Below, one piece after another: positions 44,908-55,191 of a stretch of 64,000 nt of DNA. The notes beneath the pieces are model-generated. The model saw only the letters and a list, made by a program, of their open reading frames with translations, ran no database searches and was not told the DNA's origin. The stretch is from Catenovulum agarivorans DS-2 (lineage in GTDB: Bacteria > Pseudomonadota > Gammaproteobacteria > Enterobacterales > Alteromonadaceae): contig NZ_ARZY01000024.1 in assembly GCF_000568405.1 (NCBI RefSeq), positions 1 to 64,000 of the forward strand, written 5' to 3'. The number at the start of each line of letters is the position of its first letter. Position 1 is the stretch's first letter. Position numbers and translations under genes: made by a program.

Positions 44908-47106
44908 CTAAGCTTTTGCTACTTTAGTAGGGTATGCTTCGTAGCTGGTGTAGCTATAGTGCCTTTCGAAGAAGCTATTTTTCATATTTACCTCGTTGAG
45001 TACGACTCCTGCGATTTGCACGTCCGCATCGTTTAAACGCCCAAGACCTTTATTGACGACATTTAGTTTACTTGAATCAGCTCTAAGTACATAAACAACA
45101 GAGTCAACTAATTGAGCTAATACTAGGCTGTCGCTAACTGGTAAAACAGGTGGTGTGTCTATAACGATTTTGTCGTAGCGAGTTGCTAGTTCATCCAATA
45201 AGCTTTTAAATTTGTTTGAACTTAATAGTTCTAACGGATTTGGTGCGATGTAGCCTGCAAGTAAAACGTCTAGCTTACTATCACAGTGTCTGATTATAGC
45301 TTGGTCAATACTGCAATTTGTTGCGAGTACATCAGATAGCCCTGAATTGAGGTCCTTTAAGTCTAAGGCGGATGACAGGCTAGGTCGGCGTAGGTCGGCT
45401 TCTAACAACAATGTTTTACCCATTGGTGCGTAGGCTAGCGCTAAGTTGAGCGCAATCGACGATTTTCCCTCACCTTGGATTGCTGAGGTTACGGCAATTG
45501 TTTTCGGCTGCTGATCGACATTGTATAGTGCGATTCCTGTGCGTAATGAGCGTATAGATTCTGCAAAAGCCCTACATTTTGAGTTCGTAAACCAACTGCC
45601 GGGTTTACTTGTCCGATACTTAGATTTTAATCTAGGTGTGAAGCACAACAATTTTTGTGATAGCGCTGTTTCAGCTTCTTCTGGTGTTTTAATTTGTTGG
45701 TTTATTGCTTGCTTAGTTATGACGACCATAATAGATAGGATAAGTGTAGCAATAGCAGATATACCAACATACAGCATTTTATTGGGTGAGCTTGGAAGCA
45801 GCGGTACCTCTGCTGGATCTAACACTTGCACTAATCCGGCATTAAAGTCGCTGGCTATATCTGTTTCTTTCAGCCTAGCCAAAAATATGTCGTAAAGTTT
45901 CCGATTGGCTTCTACCTCATGTTGTAATTTTAAGTATGATAGTTCTTTATTGCTAATGAGCTGAAAATTTTGCTTGGCTTTCTCTAGCTGTTGGTAAAGT
46001 TGTTTTTCATTTTCTTTAGCGGTCGTTAAGTCTTTTTCTATCCCTTGACTGAGCTTAACTATTTCAATTGCGAGTTTGTCTCTTAGCGCATTAAGCTGAG
46101 CGTTCGCGGCGATAATTTTTGGGTGTTTCGGTCCATATCGCTGAGCTAACAAAGTTAGATTTTTCTCTGCATCGATTTCAGCGCGTTTTACTTCTCGAAT
46201 CACTGGGTGATTGCTTATTTCAGCTAAGCTACCAGTAGCTTCAATGTTATCACGTGAACTTGTACTGACTAATAACGCGGTACTTTCAATCGATAAGCGT
46301 TTTTCTTGTGCTTTAAGGTAGCTCGCAGTTAGACTTTCAAGTTCGTCTGCTGCAATGCTTTTTACGCCTTCAATATCCAATAGGTTTTCGTTTTGCCTAA
46401 AGTTTTGGAGTTTGAATTCAGAGTTGTCTAAGTCTTGTCTTAGTTGGTTTAATCGATCTTTTAGCCATACAATTGCGTTGTCAGTCACTTCTAGCTGCTT
46501 ACTAATTTGTTGTTGAATAAACACGTCGGCTATTTTATTGGCAATTTTAGCACTGAGTGCGGCAGACTTACTTTTAAATGAAATTTTTACCACATGGGTG
46601 TTATTAACCGGTGTGATTGAAATTCGCTTTTGAAAATTTTCAATTAATTTTGCTTTTTTGGCTTGAGTCAACTGCGCTTCTGTTAGTTCATCTTTCTTAT
46701 TTGCAGCAGGTAGCAAGGGTCTGAATGTTGTTTTTAGTTGACTTAATACCCCGCCGCCATTTAGTTGGAATTCAGGGTCGTTTGCCAAATCGAGTTGGTC
46801 TATTACTTCCTCAGCAATTGCTTTAGAGCGTAAAATTTCAAATTGAGTGAGCAAGTATTCCTTTTTACTGGCATCTAGAATGTACACGTCGTCTATGGAA
46901 ATTGCTTTGTCTTTTTCCGGTTTTATTAATAACGAAGTTGTTGCTTGATACTGAGGGGGAAGCCCTGCAATGTAATGTGCTGACAATACGGTTATCGTGA
47001 GTACAACTAGACTGATCCACCACTTGTTTTTTAACACTGCACGGGTGTAGGCTTTTAAATTAATGATGGGTTCACTAGGTGAAATTTCTAATTTTTGCAT
47101 ATCCAT
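44908..47106 (-). CDS. Wzc-like polysaccharide co-polymerase and BY-type tyrosine kinase
   Basis: 732 residues. Wzz domain with two transmembrane segments (WWISLVVLTITVLSA near 30-45 and a second near 450-470) flanking a long periplasmic coiled coil. The cytoplasmic CpsD-type kinase has Walker A GEGKSS near 546-551, A' LLLEADLRRPS and Walker B KIVIDTPPVLP. The C-terminal tyrosine cluster RHYSYTSYEAYP is the autophosphorylation site type. It controls chain length and export together with the Wza-like protein encoded just upstream. Confidence 0.93.
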   Translation of the reverse strand: MDMQKLEISPSEPIINLKAYTRAVLKNKWWISLVVLTITVLSAHYIAGLPPQYQATTSLLIKPEKDKAISIDDVYILDASKKEYLLTQFEILRSKAIAEEVIDQLDLANDPEFQLNGGGVLSQLKTTFRPLLPAANKKDELTEAQLTQAKKAKLIENFQKRISITPVNNTHVVKISFKSKSAALSAKIANKIADVFIQQQISKQLEVTDNAIVWLKDRLNQLRQDLDNSEFKLQNFRQNENLLDIEGVKSIAADELESLTASYLKAQEKRLSIESTALLVSTSSRDNIEATGSLAEISNHPVIREVKRAEIDAEKNLTLLAQRYGPKHPKIIAANAQLNALRDKLAIEIVKLSQGIEKDLTTAKENEKQLYQQLEKAKQNFQLISNKELSYLKLQHEVEANRKLYDIFLARLKETDIASDFNAGLVQVLDPAEVPLLPSSPNKMLYVGISAIATLILSIMVVITKQAINQQIKTPEEAETALSQKLLCFTPRLKSKYRTSKPGSWFTNSKCRAFAESIRSLRTGIALYNVDQQPKTIAVTSAIQGEGKSSIALNLALAYAPMGKTLLLEADLRRPSLSSALDLKDLNSGLSDVLATNCSIDQAIIRHCDSKLDVLLAGYIAPNPLELLSSNKFKSLLDELATRYDKIVIDTPPVLPVSDSLVLAQLVDSVVYVLRADSSKLNVVNKGLGRLNDADVQIAGVVLNEVNMKNSFFERHYSYTSYEAYPTKVAKA

Positions 47107-47118
47107 TTCCCGCCTTGT

Positions 47119-47631
47119 TTAGAAAAAACTTTGGTTTATTATTACGGTGTCGCCCGGTGATATTGCGCTAGACAACTTACCTGCTTGGTTTTCTATTTGC
47201 CCTTGCAACTCAGACTTTATCGTAATCTTTTTTTCTGATGCTCTATCGGTTAAACCGCCAGCCAAAGCTATTGCTTGGTCGATATTTAATCCTGGCTGGT
47301 AGGGATACGCGCCTGGTCTTTTCACTTCTCCGTGAATATAAAAAGGTCGGTAGCTAATAACTGAAACGTTAATTACTGGGTGAAGTAGGTAATCACCTTT
47401 GAGTCCATTGCCGATTAGCCTTTGAACCTGTTGTGGGGTTTTACCAACAACTAGGATGTTGCCCAAAAATGGAAAGTTAATCTGACCATTGTCGTTGATG
47501 GTTGTTTCTATAGTAAGGTCTGCTTCGTCGTAAACGAGAATTTGAATTTGATCACCAACGCCTAGTTTGTAATCGTTCGCCATACAGTTCAACTGCCAGC
47601 AGAGAAGCGATAATAGTAGTCCGATTCTCAC
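47119..47631 (-). CDS. Wza/GumB-like polysaccharide export protein (short form)
   Basis: 170 residues with a signal peptide (LLLSLLCWQLNCMA), a Poly_export domain (YKLGVGDQIQILVYDE, INFPFLGNILVVGKTPQQVQ) and one SLBB segment (FYIHGEVKRPGAYPYQPGL). Shorter than Wza (about 380), so it probably lacks the helical outer-membrane ring; the neighbouring beta-barrel may supply the outer-membrane pore. Overlaps that barrel gene by 4 nt. Confidence 0.9.
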   Translation of the reverse strand: MRIGLLLSLLCWQLNCMANDYKLGVGDQIQILVYDEADLTIETTINDNGQINFPFLGNILVVGKTPQQVQRLIGNGLKGDYLLHPVINVSVISYRPFYIHGEVKRPGAYPYQPGLNIDQAIALAGGLTDRASEKKITIKSELQGQIENQAGKLSSAISPGDTVIINQSFF

Positions 47632-48821
47632 AATAACACCTCCAAGGTTACACTGAATATGTTTTTGTTATATTCAATCTGGTTTAAGGTTGAGTCCTTT
47701 ACATCTATTTGGTTACTTGCGGTTAACCGAATTGTTTTAGTTGGCAAATAACTGAGACCCAGTTTTACGTGTCGGCTATGGTCAATTCTATCTAAGCCAA
47801 CATAGTCTTCATTTGAGTAGCCGACTTGGATTTGGCTTTTAAAAAAAGCTGACCACGCATGTTCCCAAGCAAGTTCCGTGCTACTTTCTGCAATGTAGTC
47901 ACCATTTGAATAAGATTCTTTAGTTGCTTTTCCTAAAGTCAATTTAAATTCTGAGTAGCTGGTTGCTTGCCAATTTAGGTTTATGTCTACTGCTAATCCA
48001 TTAAAATTGGCTCTGGTTGCTGCATCAAACGTTTTGTTCTGAAAGCCGAATTTTATTTGACCCGTTAGGTGTGATTTGCCAGACCACTTTGCGCCTACGA
48101 GTAACCTGCTTTCTGTACTGTCTCGACTAGCTAAATTGCTATCACTATGTTTATAAACAATTTTTGTCTGATTTAAATCAATGGATAATGCGGTTACTTT
48201 GCCAATCTTGTAATCAAACTCGCTAAATACACGGTATTTTGCGTACTCATTGTTTTTCGTTAGCTGTTTAAAATTACCATAGTCTAGTTGGCTTAAATTT
48301 ATGCCTATGGCCAGTTTTCCTTTCGCACCTTGGCTGCCATATTCGTAGCGGCTATCAATCTGATATTGGTTAAATTTAATTGCACGACTGGTTATATTGG
48401 CGTCGAATTCTGTTAAACCCGTTCCGCGGGGTTGGTGACCTTGTACAATTTTTGCTCCAATTTGGACATTATGTTTGGAATGTGCACTGTTTGAGAGCTT
48501 TGCTGCTAATCCTTGGTCGTAATAATCAGGCTCTTGGATATTTAGGTAGTGCCCGTATTTACCCACATAATCAATCTGGCTCGTGTAATTTTCGTTATGG
48601 ATAGTCAATTTTAATTGAGGGGTAGTTTGGAGCACACTGCCTGTTTCACGGTTGCTCTCGGCATAGTATATGTTGTTGTCGTGACGGTAATTAATTGTGA
48701 CTGCGGGAATTAGCTCAACGCCTTCTGCTAGCCGGATAGGCTGCTGTTGGGCGTGACTCGAGTAACTGGTTAGCATAAGGTAAGCTGTTGCTATTGGTTT
48801 GACTGTTTTATGCATATTCAC
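47628..48821 (-). CDS. Outer-membrane beta-barrel protein of the EPS locus
   Basis: 397 residues, signal peptide (LMLTSYSSHA), then alternating beta strands throughout with a C-terminal aromatic/hydrophobic end (FSVTLEVLL). Similar in size and place to VpsM/EpsL-type barrels that accompany short GumB-like export proteins. Probably the outer-membrane exit for the exopolysaccharide. Overlaps neighbours by 4 nt on both sides. Confidence 0.8.
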   Translation of the reverse strand: MNMHKTVKPIATAYLMLTSYSSHAQQQPIRLAEGVELIPAVTINYRHDNNIYYAESNRETGSVLQTTPQLKLTIHNENYTSQIDYVGKYGHYLNIQEPDYYDQGLAAKLSNSAHSKHNVQIGAKIVQGHQPRGTGLTEFDANITSRAIKFNQYQIDSRYEYGSQGAKGKLAIGINLSQLDYGNFKQLTKNNEYAKYRVFSEFDYKIGKVTALSIDLNQTKIVYKHSDSNLASRDSTESRLLVGAKWSGKSHLTGQIKFGFQNKTFDAATRANFNGLAVDINLNWQATSYSEFKLTLGKATKESYSNGDYIAESSTELAWEHAWSAFFKSQIQVGYSNEDYVGLDRIDHSRHVKLGLSYLPTKTIRLTASNQIDVKDSTLNQIEYNKNIFSVTLEVLL

Positions 48822-49573
48822 CCCACTTTAGTTAAGCGGTTAATGAAAATTCTGGAAAAAAATAACGGAATACCAATGATGTAGCGCGCAAATAATCGTT
48901 TAGGTTCTTTGATTAATCTATACAGCCATTCACAGCCGATTTGCCTTAATATTTTAGGTGCACGAGTGAATCTGTTGGCGTAAAAATCGACAACTGCTCC
49001 ACCACATATTATCAACCATGGCCCAGTTAGTTGTGTCGTTAATAATTGGCAGACTTGCTCCTGCTTTGGCATACCCATAGCTAAAATGACGATATTGAGT
49101 TGAGCTTGAGGCTGCACAGTGAGCTTGCCAACATATTGTTGTGCGGGGGCAAATCCATGGTGTGTTGTACATGTCGCGCCATTTAATAGTTGAGTTGCGC
49201 CAGTTGTTAACCAAGGTTCTTCAGTACCGAATACATAGTACTTAATTGTGCCTTGATGCGAGGTTGTTATATGGTTGATTAGTCTTGGAATAAAGTCTGT
49301 ACCATTTAAGTTTGCCCCGCTTGGACATTTATTGAGTTTGCAGCACATCGCCATGCCTGAGCCGTCGCGCAGTCTGTAGGTTAGCTGGTTGAAATTAAGT
49401 TGGGTTTGGCTATCTTGTTGCATTAGGTTGTATGCATGTTGGTTAATAAACCCCAACGAGGTGGGTTGCTCAATTTGAGTTAACTGCTGTAAAAAGATAT
49501 CAACTTGATGCTCTTCAAGTAGATGCATGCTTTTTAAAATTGGATCCTGTACTTCTTGAGTATTAATAAACAT
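48818..49573 (-). CDS. WecG/TagA/CpsF-family glycosyltransferase (GT26)
   Basis: 251 residues. Family signatures: RDGSGMAMCCK, VILAMGMPKQEQV, IICGGAVVDFYANRFTRAP and IGCEWLYRLIKEPKRLFARY. These enzymes add N-acetylmannosaminuronate or similar sugars to lipid-linked intermediates. Overlaps the upstream glycosyltransferase by 11 nt. Confidence 0.9.
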   Translation of the reverse strand: MFINTQEVQDPILKSMHLLEEHQVDIFLQQLTQIEQPTSLGFINQHAYNLMQQDSQTQLNFNQLTYRLRDGSGMAMCCKLNKCPSGANLNGTDFIPRLINHITTSHQGTIKYYVFGTEEPWLTTGATQLLNGATCTTHHGFAPAQQYVGKLTVQPQAQLNIVILAMGMPKQEQVCQLLTTQLTGPWLIICGGAVVDFYANRFTRAPKILRQIGCEWLYRLIKEPKRLFARYIIGIPLFFSRIFINRLTKVG

Positions 49574-50639
49574 CTAAGTACCTCTGATTCACTTTTTTCC
49601 AGTTAAATTGATTGGCGTATTCTTTGGCTAACTGTGCTTTTGATTCATCCCATTCTTTTATGAGCTGTTTCGTTCTAAGGGCGAAATCTTGTTGGGTAAC
49701 CTGAAAAGTTGCTCCAGTGTTTGACTCGGTAACAAACCGCTTGAACGATGGCACTGTTTCGTTTAGCAGTGGTATTAAGCCATAAGACATAAGCTCGACT
49801 ACGCTTAAGCCGAATCCTTCATAGTTAGATGCACTAATGACGAATTTAGCTTGCGATAAGATGTCGATTATTTGTTCATCTGATTGGTCTAGCTTTAACT
49901 CGACGTTTGAGTGGAGCGATGAAAAATTGTATTGTTTGCAAAGTTGTGTACCACCAGCTTTTGATTGGCCAATTAAGTAGAGTTTCGAATTGTTGGGGGC
50001 ATGTTTTTCAAACAGCTCTATTAACAGCTCTATTTGCTTGTTGCTACTAAAGCGGCCCAAATACACATAGCTATCCTGCTTGTGGGTGTGTTTTGCTGGA
50101 CCAAATTTTTCTATGCTCACACCATTTTCAATCAAATAGGTTTTATTGTGTAGCGGTTTAAACATTTTATAGTCGTGGATACCACAGCAGGTTACAACTT
50201 CGCATTGGCTCAAGCTAAAAGGGGTGATGGTTTTAAAAAACACTTGCTTCAATTTGGCATTTTTATTTGTATGAAAAAAGCCGCCATGCGTTGTTAACAC
50301 TAACTTACTGTTTATCAGTTTTAGTCGTTTTAGCAGGCTGATGTAATCAATAAAAAAGTCGACAGCGTGTACATGCACAATGTCATATTGGTTGAGTTGG
50401 CTAGGCGGTAAAAAACAAATAGGATAGCGCGATGAACCGAACCAGTTAAAGCGGTATATTTTGAGTGATTGGTAGTCTTGATATTTTGCTAGTGCGCTGC
50501 CAGTTTGATAGTTGCTATTTAAAGTAAAGATTGCGACTTGGTGGCCTGCTTGCTGTTGTGTTAAAGCTAAATTGAAAACCACGTCTTCTAACCCACCAAC
50601 ACTTGGATAAAATTGACGAACAACATGCACTATTTTCAT
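49563..50639 (-). CDS. Glycosyltransferase family 4
   Basis: 358 residues, GT-B fold. N-terminal FYPSVGGLEDVVFNLALTQQQAGHQVAIFT, then YVHVHAVDFFIDY-like DIVHVHAVDFF, YLGRFSSNKQIELLIELF and the donor-site ISASNYEGFGLSVVELMSYG (E-x7-E). Adds a sugar to the lipid-linked exopolysaccharide repeat on the cytoplasmic side. Confidence 0.9.
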   Translation of the reverse strand: MKIVHVVRQFYPSVGGLEDVVFNLALTQQQAGHQVAIFTLNSNYQTGSALAKYQDYQSLKIYRFNWFGSSRYPICFLPPSQLNQYDIVHVHAVDFFIDYISLLKRLKLINSKLVLTTHGGFFHTNKNAKLKQVFFKTITPFSLSQCEVVTCCGIHDYKMFKPLHNKTYLIENGVSIEKFGPAKHTHKQDSYVYLGRFSSNKQIELLIELFEKHAPNNSKLYLIGQSKAGGTQLCKQYNFSSLHSNVELKLDQSDEQIIDILSQAKFVISASNYEGFGLSVVELMSYGLIPLLNETVPSFKRFVTESNTGATFQVTQQDFALRTKQLIKEWDESKAQLAKEYANQFNWKKVNQRYLDVY

Positions 50640-50652
50640 GACGGCTCCTTTA

Positions 50653-51933
50653 TCACATACATTTTTGCCAAGCTTGGCGAGAAACTAACGTTGCGTAACA
50701 AAATAAGGTTAAATTTATCCAGCAAATTGGCATTCTTATCATGTTGTTTGCTTGGCATTCGACCAAAAAATAGATATTGCCTAGGAAGATAAATTTTAAG
50801 AAATAGCTGATCTCAGCTTGACCAAATCGGGCGTACCAGTAGCTGGTGAAGATAAGTTTCCAAAGTAAAAGCATTAAAACAAGTAGACCAAAAATACCGG
50901 CATCAAACAGGGCGGTTAGAAATATATTTGTGCCACCTCTGCCTGAATTTATGCCTCCGCCGTATGCGTATTTTTGTCTGATTTCTTCATTGTATGCTAG
51001 GTAATTGAGCGAACCTGCGCCATTACCACTAAAGGGGTTTTGTTGAATAAAGTCTAGGGTCATGTTGATCGCGAAAAGTCGTGAGTTGATAGCGCCTGCG
51101 TCTAACTCTGGGTTCTCTAAGTTTGAAAATATGTCAAAACGAGTGATTACTGATTCGGGCGCTAGTAATAGCGCTAAGAATATGATTGGGATGCCAACAA
51201 CACAGAAGCGAATGAGTTGTGATAGGTTCTGTTGAAAGCTTTGCAAGCTAATTTTGTATAATACAAATGCGACAATGACGCCCAAAATTGCAGTGCGTCC
51301 AAAGGAGGTGATTAAGGCAATTGCCAGTGTCCACAAGATGTACTTTTTATGGGCGTAAAAGCGCGAGTGGGGCGGAATAAAATACGCTGCCAGCAAACAA
51401 TAACCAACAAACATTGCATGCCAATCAGTTTCTGAAAAGAAGCTTTCCGCTCGTGGTACACCTATATCGTCAAAATGACTCACCCCTATGTTTATGCCTA
51501 CGGCAAATAGTAGCAGCTGTAAAATGCCGACAATTGCACATATCAAACCAAGCCATACTATGGCGTCAAACATATCAATTAGTTTAAATTGTTTGTATAT
51601 AACAAAGTTATATGCAGATAGTAAAAAAACTGTCAGTAAGGCGTGGCCAGTCAGAATAACCAGGTATTGCGACCAAGATAAGACACTGCCGAATAACAAA
51701 GGTATAAATAAAGAGGCGTACCAAAGAACAAAGTAGCCGAAATGAATCGGGATTAAGATTCTTTTACTGGCCATCCATCCAAGTAATAAAAAGCAGATCA
51801 ATAAGAATGGCTTTATTGAAAATGTTGTGCCCACCATAATTCGATAGCCATCGAAGATGATTAATCCAAAAAACAATACTAAGAAAATAAACTGTTTTTT
51901 CCTCAGTAGGGGTGGGGTGGTTATGTTCTTCAT
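50653..51933 (-). CDS. O-antigen polymerase/ligase-like membrane protein (Wzy candidate)
   Basis: 426 residues with about 10-12 hydrophobic segments and a large periplasmic loop near residues 280-330 (QQNPFSGNGAGSLNYL), typical of Wzy/WaaL-type polymerases. It overlaps the flippase gene by 4 nt. In an EPS locus with Wzx and Wzc it is most likely the repeat-unit polymerase. Confidence 0.85.
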   Translation of the reverse strand: MKNITTPPLLRKKQFIFLVLFFGLIIFDGYRIMVGTTFSIKPFLLICFLLLGWMASKRILIPIHFGYFVLWYASLFIPLLFGSVLSWSQYLVILTGHALLTVFLLSAYNFVIYKQFKLIDMFDAIVWLGLICAIVGILQLLLFAVGINIGVSHFDDIGVPRAESFFSETDWHAMFVGYCLLAAYFIPPHSRFYAHKKYILWTLAIALITSFGRTAILGVIVAFVLYKISLQSFQQNLSQLIRFCVVGIPIIFLALLLAPESVITRFDIFSNLENPELDAGAINSRLFAINMTLDFIQQNPFSGNGAGSLNYLAYNEEIRQKYAYGGGINSGRGGTNIFLTALFDAGIFGLLVLMLLLWKLIFTSYWYARFGQAEISYFLKFIFLGNIYFLVECQANNMIRMPICWINLTLFCYATLVSRQAWQKCM

Positions 51934-53144
51934 GTTTTTACCCTCTGGTGCATCGACACAAACAGGTTAATTAGTAAGAGGTTGAGCAGGGCTCCAAACA
52001 CGCTCACTTGTAAAAACAACAAAAAGTCGCCATACCATTGTGCTGTTATGATGCCAATTGAAAGTGCGGTCAGGTAAAAGTATTGGCTTGTCAGTACTGG
52101 CCTTAAGTTGCCAAAAATTATGAAATTTTGACTCGAGATTCGACTAGCGGAGTCTAGGAATACTCTTAAAAATAGATAATTGGCTATAGTTGCAGCGTCG
52201 CTAAATTCGTCACCAAACAGTAACGGAATAAGGTAAGGCAACAACAGCACACACAACAATAGTCCTATCAAGCCTAAGACTATGTATATCGAGATAAATT
52301 TATAGGTCGCGCGGATAAACTCAGTTTCAGTCACTGACTTAAATTTGGCTAAAAAAATTGATATTACATTTTGAGTTGCGTGCTGAAGATTTAGCGCTAA
52401 TGCGGCAGCTACGGCAAATAAACCAACTTCCGATTTAGTTGCAATAAAAGCAATGAGTACTTTGTCTATGTTATTAAAAACTAGCGTGTTGAGTTGCTCA
52501 TACCAAGAGTTTTTACGATATTGCTTTTCAGACTCGCTTAGCCGTGTATGAATCGTATATTGCTGTTTACGAAATAAATTATTGAATAAGCGCAACACTA
52601 ATGCCAGCTCAACAGCCCTTGTGATAATTTGCAGTAAAAATACCCATGCGGCATTTTCTACCTGTAAATAGTAGGCAATTGATAAGCCAATTAAGTTTAA
52701 GCTAGGCGTTAGAAATTTTACTATGTCGGCTATAACAAATTTTTCGTCTAGGGCGTTAAGACCACTTAAAAAAACAGTTACAGAAAAGGTGGCGCAAGCG
52801 AGTACAGTTAGGAATAGATAGAGATAAAATTCAATGTCTAAAACCTTACCTAAGGTGTAGTAGAATAGCCCACTCCATATCAAACCAAAGATCAAGCTAG
52901 CCATTAATGTATGTAACGAATACAAGCGAATGTTTTGTTTTTGATGTTGGCTTGCCAACATCAAACTGAGTTTTGCATAACCAAAGCTACACAGTTGTGG
53001 ACAAATACTTAATGGTAAAAATAGGTAATAAAACTCTGCTCTACCTTCTAAGCCTAACAAGCGAGCTAATAAAACAGAATTTAGCGTGGCGATGCCGATA
53101 CTTGTCAGCAAGATAAAGCTACTTCTTAATAATAGCTTAATCAT
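51930..53144 (-). CDS. Wzx-type flippase (MOP superfamily)
   Basis: 404 residues with about 12 hydrophobic segments, starting LLRSSFILLTSIGIATLNSVLLARLLGLEGRAEFYYL, which is characteristic of polysaccharide flippases. First gene of the minus-strand EPS arm. It would move lipid-linked repeats across the inner membrane. Confidence 0.87.
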   Translation of the reverse strand: MIKLLLRSSFILLTSIGIATLNSVLLARLLGLEGRAEFYYLFLPLSICPQLCSFGYAKLSLMLASQHQKQNIRLYSLHTLMASLIFGLIWSGLFYYTLGKVLDIEFYLYLFLTVLACATFSVTVFLSGLNALDEKFVIADIVKFLTPSLNLIGLSIAYYLQVENAAWVFLLQIITRAVELALVLRLFNNLFRKQQYTIHTRLSESEKQYRKNSWYEQLNTLVFNNIDKVLIAFIATKSEVGLFAVAAALALNLQHATQNVISIFLAKFKSVTETEFIRATYKFISIYIVLGLIGLLLCVLLLPYLIPLLFGDEFSDAATIANYLFLRVFLDSASRISSQNFIIFGNLRPVLTSQYFYLTALSIGIITAQWYGDFLLFLQVSVFGALLNLLLINLFVSMHQRVKT

Positions 53145-53713
53145 TTTGCTCTCCGGCCTAGCTTTTGAATAAAAGTAACAGGGTCATATCTAGCTCCTTG
53201 AAGATGTTCAATAAACACCTGAAAGCGTCCGTTGACGACAATGATTCGCCTGCATTAAACGTACCAGTGCAAGTACGATTAGGTTATTTTTTGGAAATTT
53301 TGTATTTTATTTAATCTTTTCAAGCATTTAATTTAGATGTTTTTATTTATTTAACTATATGTCCTTTTGTTGGTGTTTTTTAGTGCATTTGTATTGGTAT
53401 ATTTTTGTGCGCTTCGCTCTGTTTTGGTGAAAAACCTTTATTGTCAGTATGTTAAATCTGTTTTTTTAATGTTATCTAAAAAATTAGACACGGTTTTTTG
53501 CTATTTATATCTCATTGATTAATAGATGAATCAGCGATTTTTGCTGTGTTATGAAATTGTTTTTTTGACTTTTTGGAGTGCTTTTTGCAGGTTTTTTAAT
53601 CAACTGGAGTTGGTGCAACCAGCCTTGATAGTTTGACTGGCCATCCAAGCAGTATTCAGTGTGTAGTACTCACTCAATCATTACAACATTCTGAATGACA
53701 AGTGGAGACTTTT
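53145..53713. promoter_or_regulatory. Long divergent intergenic region of the EPS locus
   Basis: About 569 nt between the wzx-like gene and the initiating transferase; both arms must be transcribed from here. It is very AT/T-rich on the plus strand. I see one weak hairpin (cgtac-N8-gtacg at 53260-53277) and no gene, JUMPstart-like or other known element. The length is unusual for this compact window and suggests complex control, such as c-di-GMP-responsive activator sites or long leaders. No binding site can be named. Confidence 0.55.
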
Positions 53714-55141
53714 ATGGATAGTATCTCTGTTCGCAATCGCAGTCATAAAGGCATTATTCAATCTAATGTAAATAGCTTCTCAACTTTCTATCGCATTATC
53801 GACATCTCTTTGTTGATCGCCAGCTATCTACTGCTCGTTAGTCTATTTGAAATGCAAGTAGAGCAATTAGATATATTGACCGAGTTGGCAATATATATCA
53901 CTGTTTATCAGCTGGTTGCTGAATCATTTGATATTTATAGGTCGTGGCGTGCAGCATCATTGTTTTTAATGATGAAGTATGTTTCTTTGGCTTGCGGTGG
54001 TAGCGCTCTTAGTTTAATTACGGCTTCTTTTTTCCTACCTCAATGGATCAATTTTGAGCACACTTTTTTCGTATCTTGGATGGGAGCAAGCTTTGTTCTC
54101 TTGCTGGGTTGGCGCTTACTGCTAAGGGAAATGTTATTTTATTGCCGTAAGAGTGGTCTGAATTCTCGAACGGCAATCATAATCGGTGCAAATCAATTAG
54201 GCTATAGCTTAGCAAACCAATTGTTGGCAAATGACCAGCTGGGCATTCAGCTTCAAGGGGTTTTTGATGATAGGGATGAATCTAGGCTGGCTCACGAGTT
54301 TCGTAATCAAGTAACCGGTACTGTAGCAGATGCGTTGATCAAAGCTAAGAATAATGAGGTCGATTACATTTATATCGCGATGCCAATGAGTGCTGAAAAG
54401 CGAATCATGGAAATACTCAATTTATGTAGTGATACCACTGCAACTGTTTTTATTATTCCAAACTTTTTTATATATAACTTGCTAAATGCACGTTGGCAGA
54501 ACATTGGTTCAATTCAAACGCTGAGCGTTTTTGATACGCCATTTCAGGGGGCGAGTGAGTTGTTAAAAAGGTTGGAAGATATTGTGCTCGCTTCAGGAAT
54601 CTTAGCGGTAATTAGTATACCCATGTTGGTTATTGCTGTTGCCGTAAAGCTTACTTCAAAAGGTCCTATCATCTTTAAGCAGCGACGTTATGGCTTAGAT
54701 GGTAAACCGATAACTGTGTACAAATTTCGCTCTATGTCGGTACAAGAAAATGGCAGTAAAGTCACTCAAGTAACTAAAAATGACCCTAGAGTGACGCCGT
54801 TGGGGGCATTCTTACGTCGCACATCTTTAGATGAGTTACCGCAATTTATTAATGTATTGCAAGGCAGGATGTCTGTTGTGGGGCCCAGACCTCATGCGGT
54901 TGCGCATAATGAGCAGTATCGCAAGTTAATTGAAGGGTACATGCTTAGGCATAAAGTCCGCCCTGGTATTACAGGTCTTGCTCAGGTAAATGGATTTAGA
55001 GGTGAAACTGAGACTATTAACAAAATGGTGCAAAGAGTTGAATATGATTTGGACTATATCCATAGATGGTCGGTTTGGTTGGATATTCAGATCGTATTAG
55101 CAACGGTTTTTAAGGGCGTTGTGAACAAAAACGCCTATTGA
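53714..55141 (+). CDS. Undecaprenyl-phosphate sugar-1-phosphate transferase (WcaJ/PssY-like initiator)
   Basis: 475 residues from ATG 53714, preceded by ggag at the right spacing (an in-frame GTG at 53702 is less likely). Four N-terminal transmembrane helices, a CoA-binding-like middle domain (IIGANQLGYSLANQLL), a fifth segment (LASGILAVISIPMLVIAVAV) and the bacterial sugar transferase domain: GPIIFKQRRYGLDGKP, VYKFRSM, RRTSLDELPQFINVLQGRMS and VGPRPHA. It starts EPS repeat synthesis by loading the first sugar phosphate on the lipid. Confidence 0.93.
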   Translation: MDSISVRNRSHKGIIQSNVNSFSTFYRIIDISLLIASYLLLVSLFEMQVEQLDILTELAIYITVYQLVAESFDIYRSWRAASLFLMMKYVSLACGGSALSLITASFFLPQWINFEHTFFVSWMGASFVLLLGWRLLLREMLFYCRKSGLNSRTAIIIGANQLGYSLANQLLANDQLGIQLQGVFDDRDESRLAHEFRNQVTGTVADALIKAKNNEVDYIYIAMPMSAEKRIMEILNLCSDTTATVFIIPNFFIYNLLNARWQNIGSIQTLSVFDTPFQGASELLKRLEDIVLASGILAVISIPMLVIAVAVKLTSKGPIIFKQRRYGLDGKPITVYKFRSMSVQENGSKVTQVTKNDPRVTPLGAFLRRTSLDELPQFINVLQGRMSVVGPRPHAVAHNEQYRKLIEGYMLRHKVRPGITGLAQVNGFRGETETINKMVQRVEYDLDYIHRWSVWLDIQIVLATVFKGVVNKNAY

Positions 55142-55191
55142 TTTTACGTTCATTTAGGCTGCATGGGTTTTATTTTTTGTGGGTATCAATT

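Noticed and set aside
53260-53277. cgtac-N8-gtacg hairpin as a terminator or operator
   Set aside because: Only 5-bp arms, no T run directly after it, and such repeats are expected by chance in 569 nt.
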